Assembly: GCA_963716215.1 (NCBI GenBank)
Contig: OY970298.1
Coordinates: 2,294,001-2,358,000 of the forward strand
From: JACVRW01 sp963716215
GTDB lineage: Bacteria; Actinomycetota; Thermoleophilia; Solirubrobacterales; Thermoleophilaceae
Reading direction: 5' to 3'
Length of the DNA stretch: 64,000 bases
Under the pieces are notes generated by a model. It was not told where the DNA came from. It did not search any database and saw only the letters and a list, made by a program, of their open reading frames with translations. Positions within the stretch are counted from its first letter, which is position 1. Each line of letters starts with the position of its first letter. The position numbers and the translations under genes were made by a program. Positions 24,323-34,458 of the stretch are shown one piece after another.

Positions 24323-25990
24323 ATGCCCCAGACCCGCCCGGAAACCCGTTTTATCTTCATCACCGGCGGTGTCGTCTCCGCTCTTGGGAAGGGCATCGCC
24401 GCCGCCTCGCTCGGTCATCTGCTGGTCGCTCGCGGGCTGTCCGTGACGATCCAGAAGTTCGACCCGTACATCAACGTGGACCCGGGCACGATGAGCCCGT
24501 TCCAGCACGGCGAGGTGTTCGTGACCGAGGACGGCGCCGAGACCGACCTCGACCTCGGGCACTACGAGCGCTTCACCGACGTCAACACCAGCCGCGCCTC
24601 GAACGCGACGGCCGGCGCCATCTACAACTCGGTGATCCGCCGCGAGCGCCGCGGCGACTATCTCGGCGGCACCGTCCAGGTGATCCCGCACATCACCGAC
24701 GAGATCAAGAACCGCATCAAGCTGGTGGCCGAGTCGACCGACGTGGACATCGTGATCACGGAGATCGGCGGCACGGTGGGCGACATCGAGTCGCTGCCGT
24801 TCCTCGAGGCACTGCGCCAGTTCCACTCCGACCTCGGCCGCGACCGCTGCATGTTCGTCCACCTCACGCTGGTGCCGTTCCTCGGTCACGCCGGCGAGCT
24901 GAAGACCAAGCCGACCCAGCACTCGGTTCAGGAGCTGCGCCGCATCGGCATCCAGCCGGACATGGTCATGTGCCGCTCCGAAGAGGCCCTCGGCGACGAC
25001 ATCCGGGAGAAGATCGCGCTGTTCGCGAACCTGCCGGTGCCGTCGGTCGTGTCGGCACGCGACGTCGACTCGATCTACAAGGTGCCGATCGAGTTCGAGC
25101 ACGAGGGCGTGGCCGAGCGAGTGCTCGCGCACTTCGGTCTCGAGGCCCCGGCCCCCGACCTGTCGGACTGGCACGGGCTGGTGCGCAACATCGGCTCCGC
25201 CACCACGCCGGTTCGGATCGCCCTGGTCGGCAAGTACAACCAACTGGCCGACGCGTACCTGTCGGTGATCGAGGCGCTCAACCACGCCGGCACCCACCAC
25301 GGCGGCAAGGTGGAGGTGCACTGGGTCGACTCCGAGCGCCTGACCGACGGCGAGGTCGAGGCCGAGCTGGCCACCTGCGACGGCATCCTCGTGCCGGGCG
25401 GCTTCGGCGTGCGCGGCATCGAGGGCAAGATCAAAGCGGCCCGTTTCGCACGCGAGCAGGGCGTTCCCTACCTCGGCATCTGCCTCGGGATGCAGATCGC
25501 CGTGTCGGAGTTCGCCCGCCACGTAGCCGACATGGAGGGGGCCAACTCGACCGAGTTCGACCCCGAGACCCCCTACCCGGTAATCGACCTCCTGCCCGAG
25601 CAGAAGGAGGTGCGCGACATGGGCGGCACGATGCGCCTGGGCGCGGACCCCGTCAAGCTCCACGAAGGCACGCGCGCCCGCGAGATCTACGGCGAGGCCG
25701 TGATCTACGAGCGCCACCGCCACCGCTACGAGGTCAACAACCACCTGCGCAAGCGGCTGGAGCACGCCGGGCTGGTGTTCAGCGGCACGTCGCCCGACGA
25801 CCGGCTGGTCGAGGTCGTGGAGCTGGGTGACCACCCGTTCTTCGTGGCGTCGCAGTACCACCCGGAGTTCAAGTCACGCCCGCTGCGCCCGCAGCCGCTG
25901 TTCCGCGACTTCGTGGGGGCGGCGATCGGGCGAGCCCGCGAGCGAGCGCCCGAGGTGGAGCCCGAAGTGCGGGCCGAGACACACGCCTAG
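24323..25990 (+). CDS. pyrG: CTP synthase
   Basis: 555 residues from ATG. N-terminal synthetase domain (1-270) begins FIFITGGVVSALGKGIAAAS (P-loop) with KFDPYINVDPGTMSPFQHG, and the C-terminal glutamine amidotransferase domain (about 290-540) has the nucleophile Cys in GICLGMQIAV and the His-Glu pair in QYHPEFKSRP. It aminates UTP to CTP using glutamine. The family is usually tetrameric and regulated by GTP and CTP. The next gene starts 3 bp after the stop, so pyrG probably heads an operon with the M20 peptidase and NUDIX genes. Confidence 0.97.
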   Translation: MPQTRPETRFIFITGGVVSALGKGIAAASLGHLLVARGLSVTIQKFDPYINVDPGTMSPFQHGEVFVTEDGAETDLDLGHYERFTDVNTSRASNATAGAIYNSVIRRERRGDYLGGTVQVIPHITDEIKNRIKLVAESTDVDIVITEIGGTVGDIESLPFLEALRQFHSDLGRDRCMFVHLTLVPFLGHAGELKTKPTQHSVQELRRIGIQPDMVMCRSEEALGDDIREKIALFANLPVPSVVSARDVDSIYKVPIEFEHEGVAERVLAHFGLEAPAPDLSDWHGLVRNIGSATTPVRIALVGKYNQLADAYLSVIEALNHAGTHHGGKVEVHWVDSERLTDGEVEAELATCDGILVPGGFGVRGIEGKIKAARFAREQGVPYLGICLGMQIAVSEFARHVADMEGANSTEFDPETPYPVIDLLPEQKEVRDMGGTMRLGADPVKLHEGTRAREIYGEAVIYERHRHRYEVNNHLRKRLEHAGLVFSGTSPDDRLVEVVELGDHPFFVASQYHPEFKSRPLRPQPLFRDFVGAAIGRARERAPEVEPEVRAETHA

Positions 25991-25993
25991 CGC

Positions 25994-27139
25994 GTGACCG
26001 TCCGCTCCCTCCAGAGCGCCTCCACCGCCGAGCGGGAGCGCCTGCTGGACGACTTCGTGCGGCTCTGCGAGATTCAGAGCCCCTCCCGGAGCGAGCGCGC
26101 CGTGGCCGACGCCGTCAAGGCCGATCTCGAGGCCCTCGGGCTGACGGTCGAGGAGGACGACAGCGCCGCCGAGACCGGCTCGGACGCCGGCAACCTGCTC
26201 GCGCGCATCGAGGGCCCGCCCGACGCCCGCACGATCCTGCTGTGCGCCCATCTCGACACGGTGCCGCTCGCCGGCCCGGTCGAGGTGAACCTCGAGAACG
26301 GTGTGCTCAGCAACCGCCACCCGGCCATCCTCGGCGCCGACAACAAGGCCGCCGTGGCGACCCTCCTGGCGGCCGCCCGCCGCCTGACGAGCGAACGCGC
26401 CCCCGTCGGGGTCGAGTTGCTGTTCACCACCTGCGAGGAGCACGCGCTCGCGGGTGCGAAGGCGTTCGACCCGGCTCGCCTGGGCTCCGAGTTCGGGTAC
26501 GTGTTCGACCACGCCTCCCCGGTCGGTGAGCTGGTCACGGCCTCCCCGACCTACTACCGCATCGAGGCCGAGTTCCGCGGCAAAGCGGCCCACGCCGGCA
26601 TCAGGCCGGAGGCGGGCCACAACGCGATCGTTGCCGCCGCGCAGGCGATCGCGGCCATCCCGACCGGTCGCCTCGACGAGGCCACCACCGCCAACGTCGG
26701 CCAGATCGAAGGCGGCACCGCGGCGAACGTCGTCGCCGAGCGCTGCCGCGTCGTGCTCGAGGCCCGCAGCCTGGACGACGCCCGTGCTGGTGAGGTCGTC
26801 GGCTCGATGGTCGACGCCATCGCGGAGGCCGCCAGCGACCTCGAGTGCGACGTGGAGACCGCGGTCGAGCGCCTCTTCCGCGGGTTCAAGCTCGCCCGGA
26901 CCGCTCCCGTCGTGGAGGTGGCCACAGCCGCCCTCGACTCGCTCGGGATCGAGCCGGTCTACATAAACACCGGCGGCGGCAGCGACGCCAACGCGTTCGT
27001 GGCCGCGGGACTCCCGGTGCTGAACGTTGCCAACGGCACGGAGGGCAACCACCAGCCCGACGAGTCGGTCACCGTCGACGCGCTGGAGCGGACGCTCGAC
27101 CTGACGCTCGCGATCGTCGCCGCGAGCGCGCGCGCATGA
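25994..27139 (+). CDS. M20 family peptidase, PepT/YqjE-like
   Basis: 381 residues from GTG 3 bp after pyrG. Zinc ligands and catalytic residues of M20 are present: LCAHLDTVPLAGP (His and catalytic Asp, about 80), GADNKAAVATLL (bridging Asp, about 115), TTCEEHALAGA (catalytic Glu-Glu, about 145), VFDHASPVG (Asp) and a C-terminal NGTEGNHQPDE (His). The insert GKAAHAGIRPEAGHNAI is the dimerisation lid domain. The GADNKA form resembles tripeptidase T and YqjE rather than desuccinylases. Overlaps the NUDIX start (ATGA). Confidence 0.88.
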   Translation: MTVRSLQSASTAERERLLDDFVRLCEIQSPSRSERAVADAVKADLEALGLTVEEDDSAAETGSDAGNLLARIEGPPDARTILLCAHLDTVPLAGPVEVNLENGVLSNRHPAILGADNKAAVATLLAAARRLTSERAPVGVELLFTTCEEHALAGAKAFDPARLGSEFGYVFDHASPVGELVTASPTYYRIEAEFRGKAAHAGIRPEAGHNAIVAAAQAIAAIPTGRLDEATTANVGQIEGGTAANVVAERCRVVLEARSLDDARAGEVVGSMVDAIAEAASDLECDVETAVERLFRGFKLARTAPVVEVATAALDSLGIEPVYINTGGGSDANAFVAAGLPVLNVANGTEGNHQPDESVTVDALERTLDLTLAIVAASARA

Positions 27140-27666
27140 GCATGGGGTTCGAGCGCGTCGGGAGTGAGATCGCCTGGGAGGGGCGCATCGCACGCGTGCG
27201 CGTCGACAAGATCCGCTACGAGGACGGCGCCGACGCCGAGCGCGAGGTGGTGGAGCACCCCGGTGCCGTCGCGATCGTCGCGCACGACGGGGAGCGCCTC
27301 TTCCTCGTGCGCCAGCCGAGGGAGGCGGTGGGGGAGCCCGACCTGCTCGAGCTGCCGGCCGGCAAGCTCGACGAGGAGGGCGAGAGCCCCCTCGACACGG
27401 CCAAGCGCGAGCTCGCCGAGGAGATCGGCAAGGGCGCCCGTACGTGGAGCCACCTGACCAGCTTCTACACCTCGCCGGGGTTTGCCGACGAGGAGTGCCA
27501 CGTCTACCTGGCGACCGACCTGTTCGAGGACACCGCCGACGCCGACGAGGACGAGCGCATCGAGATCGACGCGGTGCCGCTGACCGAGCTGGACGCCGTG
27601 ATCGAGCGGTGTCAGGACGCGAAATCGCTGGTCGGGCTGCTCTGGTTTCGCGCGTTCTGCGCGTGA
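27136..27666 (+). CDS. NUDIX hydrolase, ADP-ribose pyrophosphatase-like
   Basis: 176 residues; the ATG overlaps the M20 stop. NUDIX box GKLDEEGESPLDTAKRELAE followed by EIG, residues about 75-97, with one extra residue after the first glycine compared with the textbook box, a variant common in ADP-ribose pyrophosphatases. Upstream LLELPAGK and downstream SPGFADEECHVYLATDL match the ADPRase subfamily (the Pro about 16 residues after the box is the usual ADPRase marker). It would hydrolyse ADP-ribose to AMP and ribose 5-phosphate. The same pairing of NUDIX and XerD genes occurs in Bacillus. Confidence 0.9.
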   Translation: MSMGFERVGSEIAWEGRIARVRVDKIRYEDGADAEREVVEHPGAVAIVAHDGERLFLVRQPREAVGEPDLLELPAGKLDEEGESPLDTAKRELAEEIGKGARTWSHLTSFYTSPGFADEECHVYLATDLFEDTADADEDERIEIDAVPLTELDAVIERCQDAKSLVGLLWFRAFCA

Positions 27667-27720
27667 CGCGTGTCTTGCAGCCGCAAGGGATGACCGCCGC
27701 GCGGACGAACCGTGTGGGCG

Positions 27721-28665
27721 ATGGCCACGATTGAGCAGCCCCTCGTCGAGCAGCCGTTCGAGCATCTGGTGCTTGATTTCCTCGCTTATCTGGAATTCGA
27801 GCGAGGCCTCTCGCGCAACACATTGGAGGCGTACCGGGGCGATCTGCTCCAGCTCGGCCGCTTCCTGGCGCCGCGCCACCTGTCGGCGCTCGAGGCGAGC
27901 GCGGCTGACATCAGCGACTTCCTGGCCGCGCTGGCGGCTGGCGACGCCGACCACCGGCCCGCCTCTCCGGCGACGATCCACCGCAAGTCTGCCTGCCTGC
28001 GGTCCTTCTACCGCCATCTGCGGCGCGAGGGCCTGCGCGAATCGGACCCGACCGCCACCCTGAGCGCCCCGCGGCGCAGCCGCAAGCTGCCCCAGGTACT
28101 CACGCGCAATGAGGTGGAGAAGCTGCTGTCCCAGCCGCGCGGCACGGATCCTCACGCCCTGCGCGACCGGGCGTTGCTGGAGCTGATGTACGCGTCGGGG
28201 CTGCGGGCGTCCGAGGCGATCGGACTCGAGCTCGACGACGTCGATGTGGAGGAGCGCGTGCTGCGGGCGCGGGGGAAGGGGGCAAAGGAAAGGATCGTGC
28301 CGATCGGGCAGGCCGCGCTGCGCGCGCTCGCCGCGTACCTCGAGCGCGGCCGCCCGGCGCTGGTGAAGGCCCGCGCCGAGGTGCATCTGTTCGTGAACTT
28401 CCGCGGCGGCCAGCTGACGCGGCAGGGCCTCTACAAGATCGTGCGCCGCCACGCCATCACGGCCGGCCTGGCGGACCGCATGAGCCCGCACACGCTGCGC
28501 CACACCTTCGCCACCCACCTGCTCGCAGGCGGCTGCGACCTGCGCTCGGTGCAGGAGATGCTCGGCCACGCCGACGTGTCGACCACGCAGCTGTACACGC
28601 ACCTGTCGAGCGAGCGCCTGAAGGACGTGTACTTCAAGGCGCACCCGCGCGCCAAGGTCGCGTAG
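27721..28665 (+). CDS. xerD: Site-specific tyrosine recombinase XerD
   Basis: 314 residues from the ATG at 27721 (an in-frame GTG 9 bp earlier is possible). Core-binding SAM-like N-terminal domain (about 20-105; FLAYLEFERGLSRNTLEAYRG), catalytic domain with all conserved residues: Arg in YASGLRASEAIGLELDD, Lys in GKGAKERIVPIG, the HxxR pair in SPHTLRHTFATHLL, a His in EMLGHADVSTT and the Tyr nucleophile in TQLYTHLSSERLKDVY. The HPRA ending is typical of XerD. It resolves chromosome dimers at dif with XerC. Chromosomal context (NUDIX, mutM, recO) argues it is the housekeeping enzyme, not an element integrase. Confidence 0.93.
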   Translation: MATIEQPLVEQPFEHLVLDFLAYLEFERGLSRNTLEAYRGDLLQLGRFLAPRHLSALEASAADISDFLAALAAGDADHRPASPATIHRKSACLRSFYRHLRREGLRESDPTATLSAPRRSRKLPQVLTRNEVEKLLSQPRGTDPHALRDRALLELMYASGLRASEAIGLELDDVDVEERVLRARGKGAKERIVPIGQAALRALAAYLERGRPALVKARAEVHLFVNFRGGQLTRQGLYKIVRRHAITAGLADRMSPHTLRHTFATHLLAGGCDLRSVQEMLGHADVSTTQLYTHLSSERLKDVYFKAHPRAKVA

Positions 28666-28718
28666 TTGGTCGCTTTCCGTACCCAGCTCGGTACATAAAG
28701 CGCCCAACCCCCTCGGGA

Positions 28719-28745
28719 GGGGGCGTGAGCCCCCGGATGTCATCC
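28719..28745 (+). repeat. GNRA-loop hairpin repeat, copy B, with alternative hairpin
   Basis: GGGGGC, GTGA, GCCCCC (28719-28734) then GGATGTCATCCTC. A competing stem CCCCCTC (28708-28714) with GAGGGGG (28717-28723) shares the same G-run, so only one of the two can form. It lies between the xerD stop and the mutM start, 8 bp before the latter. Confidence 0.65.
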
Positions 28746-28752
28746 TCTCTGG

Positions 28753-29610
28753 GTGCCCGAGCTCCCCGAGGTCGAGACGATCCGTCGCCAGCTCGCGCCG
28801 CCCCTGGAGGGGCGTCGCATCGAGCGCGCGCGGGTGCTCGACCCGCGCTGGAGCGACCCTGCCCCGCCCGAGGCGATCGCCGACGCGCTGCGCGGCCGGC
28901 TGATCGAGAGCGTGGGCAGGCGCGGGAAGTACCTGATCCTGTCGCTCGAGGACGACGTGCACCTGGTCATGCACCTGCGCATGACGGGCAACCTGCTGCT
29001 CACCGAGGAGGCTGAGGACCCGGCGCACCTGCGCGTGGCGGTGACCCTGGACGACGGGCGCCGCCTGCTGTTCGTCGACGTGCGCCGCTTCGGCACCGGC
29101 GACGTGCTGCTCGGGAGCGACGCGGTGAGCGACTACTTCGAGTCGCGGCTCGGCGTGGAGCCGCTCAGCGCCGACTTCACCGCCGAGGCCCTGCGCGCGC
29201 TGGCGCGCGGGCGCAAGCAGCCCGTCAAGGCGTTCCTGCTCAACCAGGAGCGGATCGCCGGCGTGGGCAACATCTACGCCGACGAGGCCCTGTTCCGGGC
29301 GCGCATCCACCCGCTGCGGCCGGTCGGCAAGCTCAAGCGCGACCAGATCGAGGCGCTGCGCGCCGGGGTGGTCGAGTCGCTGGAGCTGGGCATCGACTCC
29401 AAGGGCGCCTCGATCGACGACTACCGCCACGTGGACGGCGCCCGCGGCAGCTTCCAGGACCGCTTCCTCGTGCACACGCGCGCGGGCGAGCCGTGTCCAC
29501 GGTGCGGCACCCCGATCGAGAAGCTGCGCGCCGCCGGGCGCGGCACCTACGTCTGTCCGAGCTGCCAGCCGCGGCCGCGGGCCCGCCGGCGCGCCGCCGC
29601 GCGGGCCTGA
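28753..29610 (+). CDS. mutM: Formamidopyrimidine-DNA glycosylase
   Basis: 285 residues from GTG; CATCCT ends 6 nt upstream. The N-terminal MPELPEVETIRRQL carries catalytic Pro2 and Glu3 (Pro1 and Glu2 after Met removal). Lys in GRRGKYLIL, the helix-two-turn-helix with NQERIAGVGNIYADEALF, and the C-terminal zinc finger CPRC-x16-CPSC, whose loop arginines contact DNA, are all present. It excises 8-oxoguanine and FapyG and nicks the strand (beta-delta elimination). A basic Arg/Ala tail of about 15 residues follows the finger. It may be co-transcribed with xerD or use its own leaderless start. Confidence 0.96.
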   Translation: MPELPEVETIRRQLAPPLEGRRIERARVLDPRWSDPAPPEAIADALRGRLIESVGRRGKYLILSLEDDVHLVMHLRMTGNLLLTEEAEDPAHLRVAVTLDDGRRLLFVDVRRFGTGDVLLGSDAVSDYFESRLGVEPLSADFTAEALRALARGRKQPVKAFLLNQERIAGVGNIYADEALFRARIHPLRPVGKLKRDQIEALRAGVVESLELGIDSKGASIDDYRHVDGARGSFQDRFLVHTRAGEPCPRCGTPIEKLRAAGRGTYVCPSCQPRPRARRRAAARA

Positions 29611-29618
29611 CGCGCGGC

Positions 29619-29882
29619 TCAGGCTGCGAGCAGGTCCTCGAGCCCGCCGGCGCGGTCGGCTTCCACGAGCTCGCGGAAGCCGCCGATCGAGCGCTGGCCG
29701 ACCACGATCTGAGGAAATGTCATCTGGCCCGTGAGCGCGACCAGGTCGGCGCGCCCGCCGGGGTCCTTGGCGAGGTTCACCTCGGCGAACGCCACGCCGC
29801 GCGCTTGCAGCAGCGCCTTTGCCTGGCGGCAAAAGCCGCACGGCTCCGTCGTGTAGACCACAACCCCCGCTTCGTCCGCCAT
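29619..29882 (-). CDS. Glutaredoxin-like protein (CGFC)
   Basis: 87 residues from the ATG at 29882; earlier in-frame starts (ATG 29888, TTG 29891) are possible, but TAGACT on the minus strand (29892-29897) puts transcription start near 29885, favouring 29882. Thioredoxin fold with TTEPCGFCRQAKALL (active site CxxC at about 14-17), TFPQIVVG (cis-Pro) and IGGFREL (GG motif), as in glutaredoxin 3 and mycoredoxin. In actinobacteria the electron donor is more likely mycothiol or another low-molecular thiol than glutathione. Its upstream region abuts a palindromic insertion before recO. Confidence 0.88.
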   Translation of the reverse strand: MADEAGVVVYTTEPCGFCRQAKALLQARGVAFAEVNLAKDPGGRADLVALTGQMTFPQIVVGQRSIGGFRELVEADRAGGLEDLLAA

Positions 29883-29894
29883 CCTCATCAAAGT

Positions 29895-30070
29895 CTAGGC
29901 AGTGCCCCCAACGCTGGTCCCGTACTCGTCCGGCGGCTGCAAGGCAACGCCCGGCTGCGTCCTCGGTCGCCTGGATAGCGCTGCTATCCAGGCTCCGTGC
30001 GTCCTGGCCGTGCGGGCTTTTCGCTCGCCGGACGAGCACGGGTCTCACGCTGGGGGCTAGGCAGTGCCCC
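29895..30070. mobile_element. MITE-like imperfect palindrome with 14-bp flanking direct repeats
   Basis: Direct repeats CTAGGCAGTGCCCC at 29895-29908 and 30057-30070 flank a palindrome centred at 29981: outer arms 29904-29935 and 30026-30057 match at 26 of 32 positions, and the central arms GCCTGGATAGC/GCTATCCAGGC (29969-29979, 29983-29993) are perfect. Part of each direct repeat overlaps the arm ends. There is no coding capacity. The right direct repeat contains the recO GTG start. It fits a non-autonomous palindromic element with target duplication, but no second copy lies in the window to confirm it. Confidence 0.5.
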
Positions 30071-30780
30071 GTTCCTTCAAGACCGAAGCCATCGTGCTGC
30101 GCTCGATTCGCTACGGGGAGGCCGATCGGGTGCTGCATCTGTATACGCCGGATCGCGGCCGGGTGGGCGCGGTGGCGAAGGGGGTGCGGCGGGTCGGATC
30201 GCGCATGGGCGGCCGGCTGGAGCCGCTCAGCCGCGTGCGGCTGGTGCTGCACCAGGGCCGCGGCGAGCTCTGCACGGTCAGCCAGGCCGACACGGTGCAC
30301 GCGCACGCCGCCCTGCGCGAGCGGCGCGCCTCGCTCGAGCGCGCCTCGCAGGCCTGCGAGGCGGTGCTGCGGCTGCTCGACTCCACCGAGTCCAACCCGC
30401 CCGCCTACAACCTGCTCTGCCATCAGCTCGGGCTGCTCGACGGCGACGCGGCCGCCGCCGGCCGCCCGGGCGCGCTCAGCTTCCGCATCAAGCTGCTGCT
30501 GGCCACCGGCTTCGCGCCCGAGCTGGCGGGGTGCGCGGCATGCGGCGAGGCGGAGCACCTCGGTGCCTTCTCGCCGAGCGCCGGCGGAGTGGTCTGCGCC
30601 GGGTGCGAAGCGGGTTCCTTCCCGCTCGGCGAGGAGGCGCACCACTTTCTCGTGACCGCCCTCGCCAGGCCGCTGGCCGAGGCTCCGAACGCGTCGGAGA
30701 CGGCCCTCGCCCAGGCCGACCGGGCGATCGCCGAGACGCTGGAATATCACGCGCACGTACGGTTGCGTCGAGTCGCCTAG
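30064..30780 (+). CDS. recO: DNA repair protein RecO
   Basis: 238 residues from GTG, full length. N-terminal OB fold MPRSFKTEAIVLRSIRYGEADRVLHLYTPDRG and KGVRRVGSRMGGRLEPL (DNA-binding loop), a helical middle domain, and the C-terminal zinc ribbon with CAACGE and CAGCEAG (about 157-185). RecO loads RecA on SSB-coated DNA with RecR. The start codon lies inside the right-hand direct repeat of the palindromic element, and the N-terminal sequence continues normally (MPRSFKTEA), so the coding region was left intact. ppdK starts 14 bp after the stop. Confidence 0.94.
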   Translation: MPRSFKTEAIVLRSIRYGEADRVLHLYTPDRGRVGAVAKGVRRVGSRMGGRLEPLSRVRLVLHQGRGELCTVSQADTVHAHAALRERRASLERASQACEAVLRLLDSTESNPPAYNLLCHQLGLLDGDAAAAGRPGALSFRIKLLLATGFAPELAGCAACGEAEHLGAFSPSAGGVVCAGCEAGSFPLGEEAHHFLVTALARPLAEAPNASETALAQADRAIAETLEYHAHVRLRRVA

Positions 30781-30794
30781 GGCATACTGAACCG

Positions 30795-33428
<2,634 letters not shown>

Positions 33429-33463
33429 GCGAGCCACCGCCTGCGAGAATCGGCGGGCTGCCG

Positions 33464-34456
33464 ATGACGAAGCTCGCACGCGCATCCTTCCGCGAGCGGA
33501 TCGAGCGTGCCGAGGAGGCGCGCCATTCGCCGCTGGCCACGCCCTCGTACCCGGCCCACCGGCTGCGCGACGAGCCCGATTCCGACCACCGCACGCCCTT
33601 CCAGCGCGACCGCGACCGGATCGTGCACTCGAAGGCGTTCCGCCGCCTCAAGCACAAGACGCAGGTGTTCATCGCGCCGGAGGGCGACCACTACCGCACG
33701 CGCCTGACCCACACGCTCGAGACCTGCGGGATCGCGCGCACGGTGGCGCGGGCGCTCGGCCTCAACGAGGACCTGACCGAGGCGGTCGGCCTTGGGCACG
33801 ACCTCGGCCACCCGCCGTTCGGCCACGTGGGCGAGGAGGTGCTCGACCAGTGCGTGCGCGAACGCTGGGGCCACGCGTTCCGCCACAACGAGCACTCGCT
33901 GCGCATGGTCGACGAGATCGAGCGCCTCAACCTCACCGAGCAGGTGCGCGACGGGATCCTGCATCACACCGGCCCCGAGCCGCCGGCCACGCAGGAAGGC
34001 CGCATCCTGCGGCTGGTGGACCGGATCGCCTACATCAACCACGACATCGACGACGCGATCCGCGCCGGCGTGCTGCGCTTCGAGCAGCTGCCGAGCGCCG
34101 AGATCGAGCTGCTCGGGGCGACCGGCTCGGAGCGCATCGAGACGCTCGTCGTGGACCTGCTGGACCGCTCCGAGGAGGCCGGCGACATCGTGCAGGGGGA
34201 GGAAGTCGGGGGCGCGATGCTTCGCCTGCGGGAGTTCATGTTCGAGACCGTCTACCTCGGCCCGGAGGCCCAGCGCCAGAAGCCGCGCATCGAGCGGCTG
34301 CTGCGCGGCTTGGTGGATCACTACGCCGAGCACCTGCCTCCGCCGCTGACCCCGGACGCGTCAGAAGAGCAGCGTGTGGTGGACTGGCTTGCGGGCATGA
34401 CCGACCGCTTCGCCATCCGCGTGTTCACCGACCTGTCCTTGCCGCAGGGGTTCTGA
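33464..34456 (+). CDS. dgt: Deoxyguanosinetriphosphate triphosphohydrolase-like protein
   Basis: 330 residues from ATG, the length of the short (type 2) Dgt family. HD-domain metal ligands: RTRLTHTLETCGIAR (His about 78), GLGHDLGHPPFGHVGE (HD pair about 110) and IAYINHDIDDA (Asp near 195), with RDRDRIVHSKAFRRLKHKTQVF as the nucleotide-binding N-terminal motif. It hydrolyses dNTPs to deoxynucleosides and triphosphate, setting the dNTP pool. Placement directly before dnaG is a conserved actinobacterial linkage. dnaG starts 2 bp after the stop. Confidence 0.93.
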   Translation: MTKLARASFRERIERAEEARHSPLATPSYPAHRLRDEPDSDHRTPFQRDRDRIVHSKAFRRLKHKTQVFIAPEGDHYRTRLTHTLETCGIARTVARALGLNEDLTEAVGLGHDLGHPPFGHVGEEVLDQCVRERWGHAFRHNEHSLRMVDEIERLNLTEQVRDGILHHTGPEPPATQEGRILRLVDRIAYINHDIDDAIRAGVLRFEQLPSAEIELLGATGSERIETLVVDLLDRSEEAGDIVQGEEVGGAMLRLREFMFETVYLGPEAQRQKPRIERLLRGLVDHYAEHLPPPLTPDASEEQRVVDWLAGMTDRFAIRVFTDLSLPQGF

Positions 34457-34458
34457 GC

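Noticed and set aside
27721..28665. xerD as integrase of a mobile element
   Set aside because: Its neighbours and sequence are those of the chromosomal dimer-resolution gene; no att sites or cargo are next to it.
29997..30794. N-terminal extension of pyruvate phosphate dikinase by 266 residues
   Set aside because: The extension is recO read in another frame; the enzyme's family N terminus starts at 30795.
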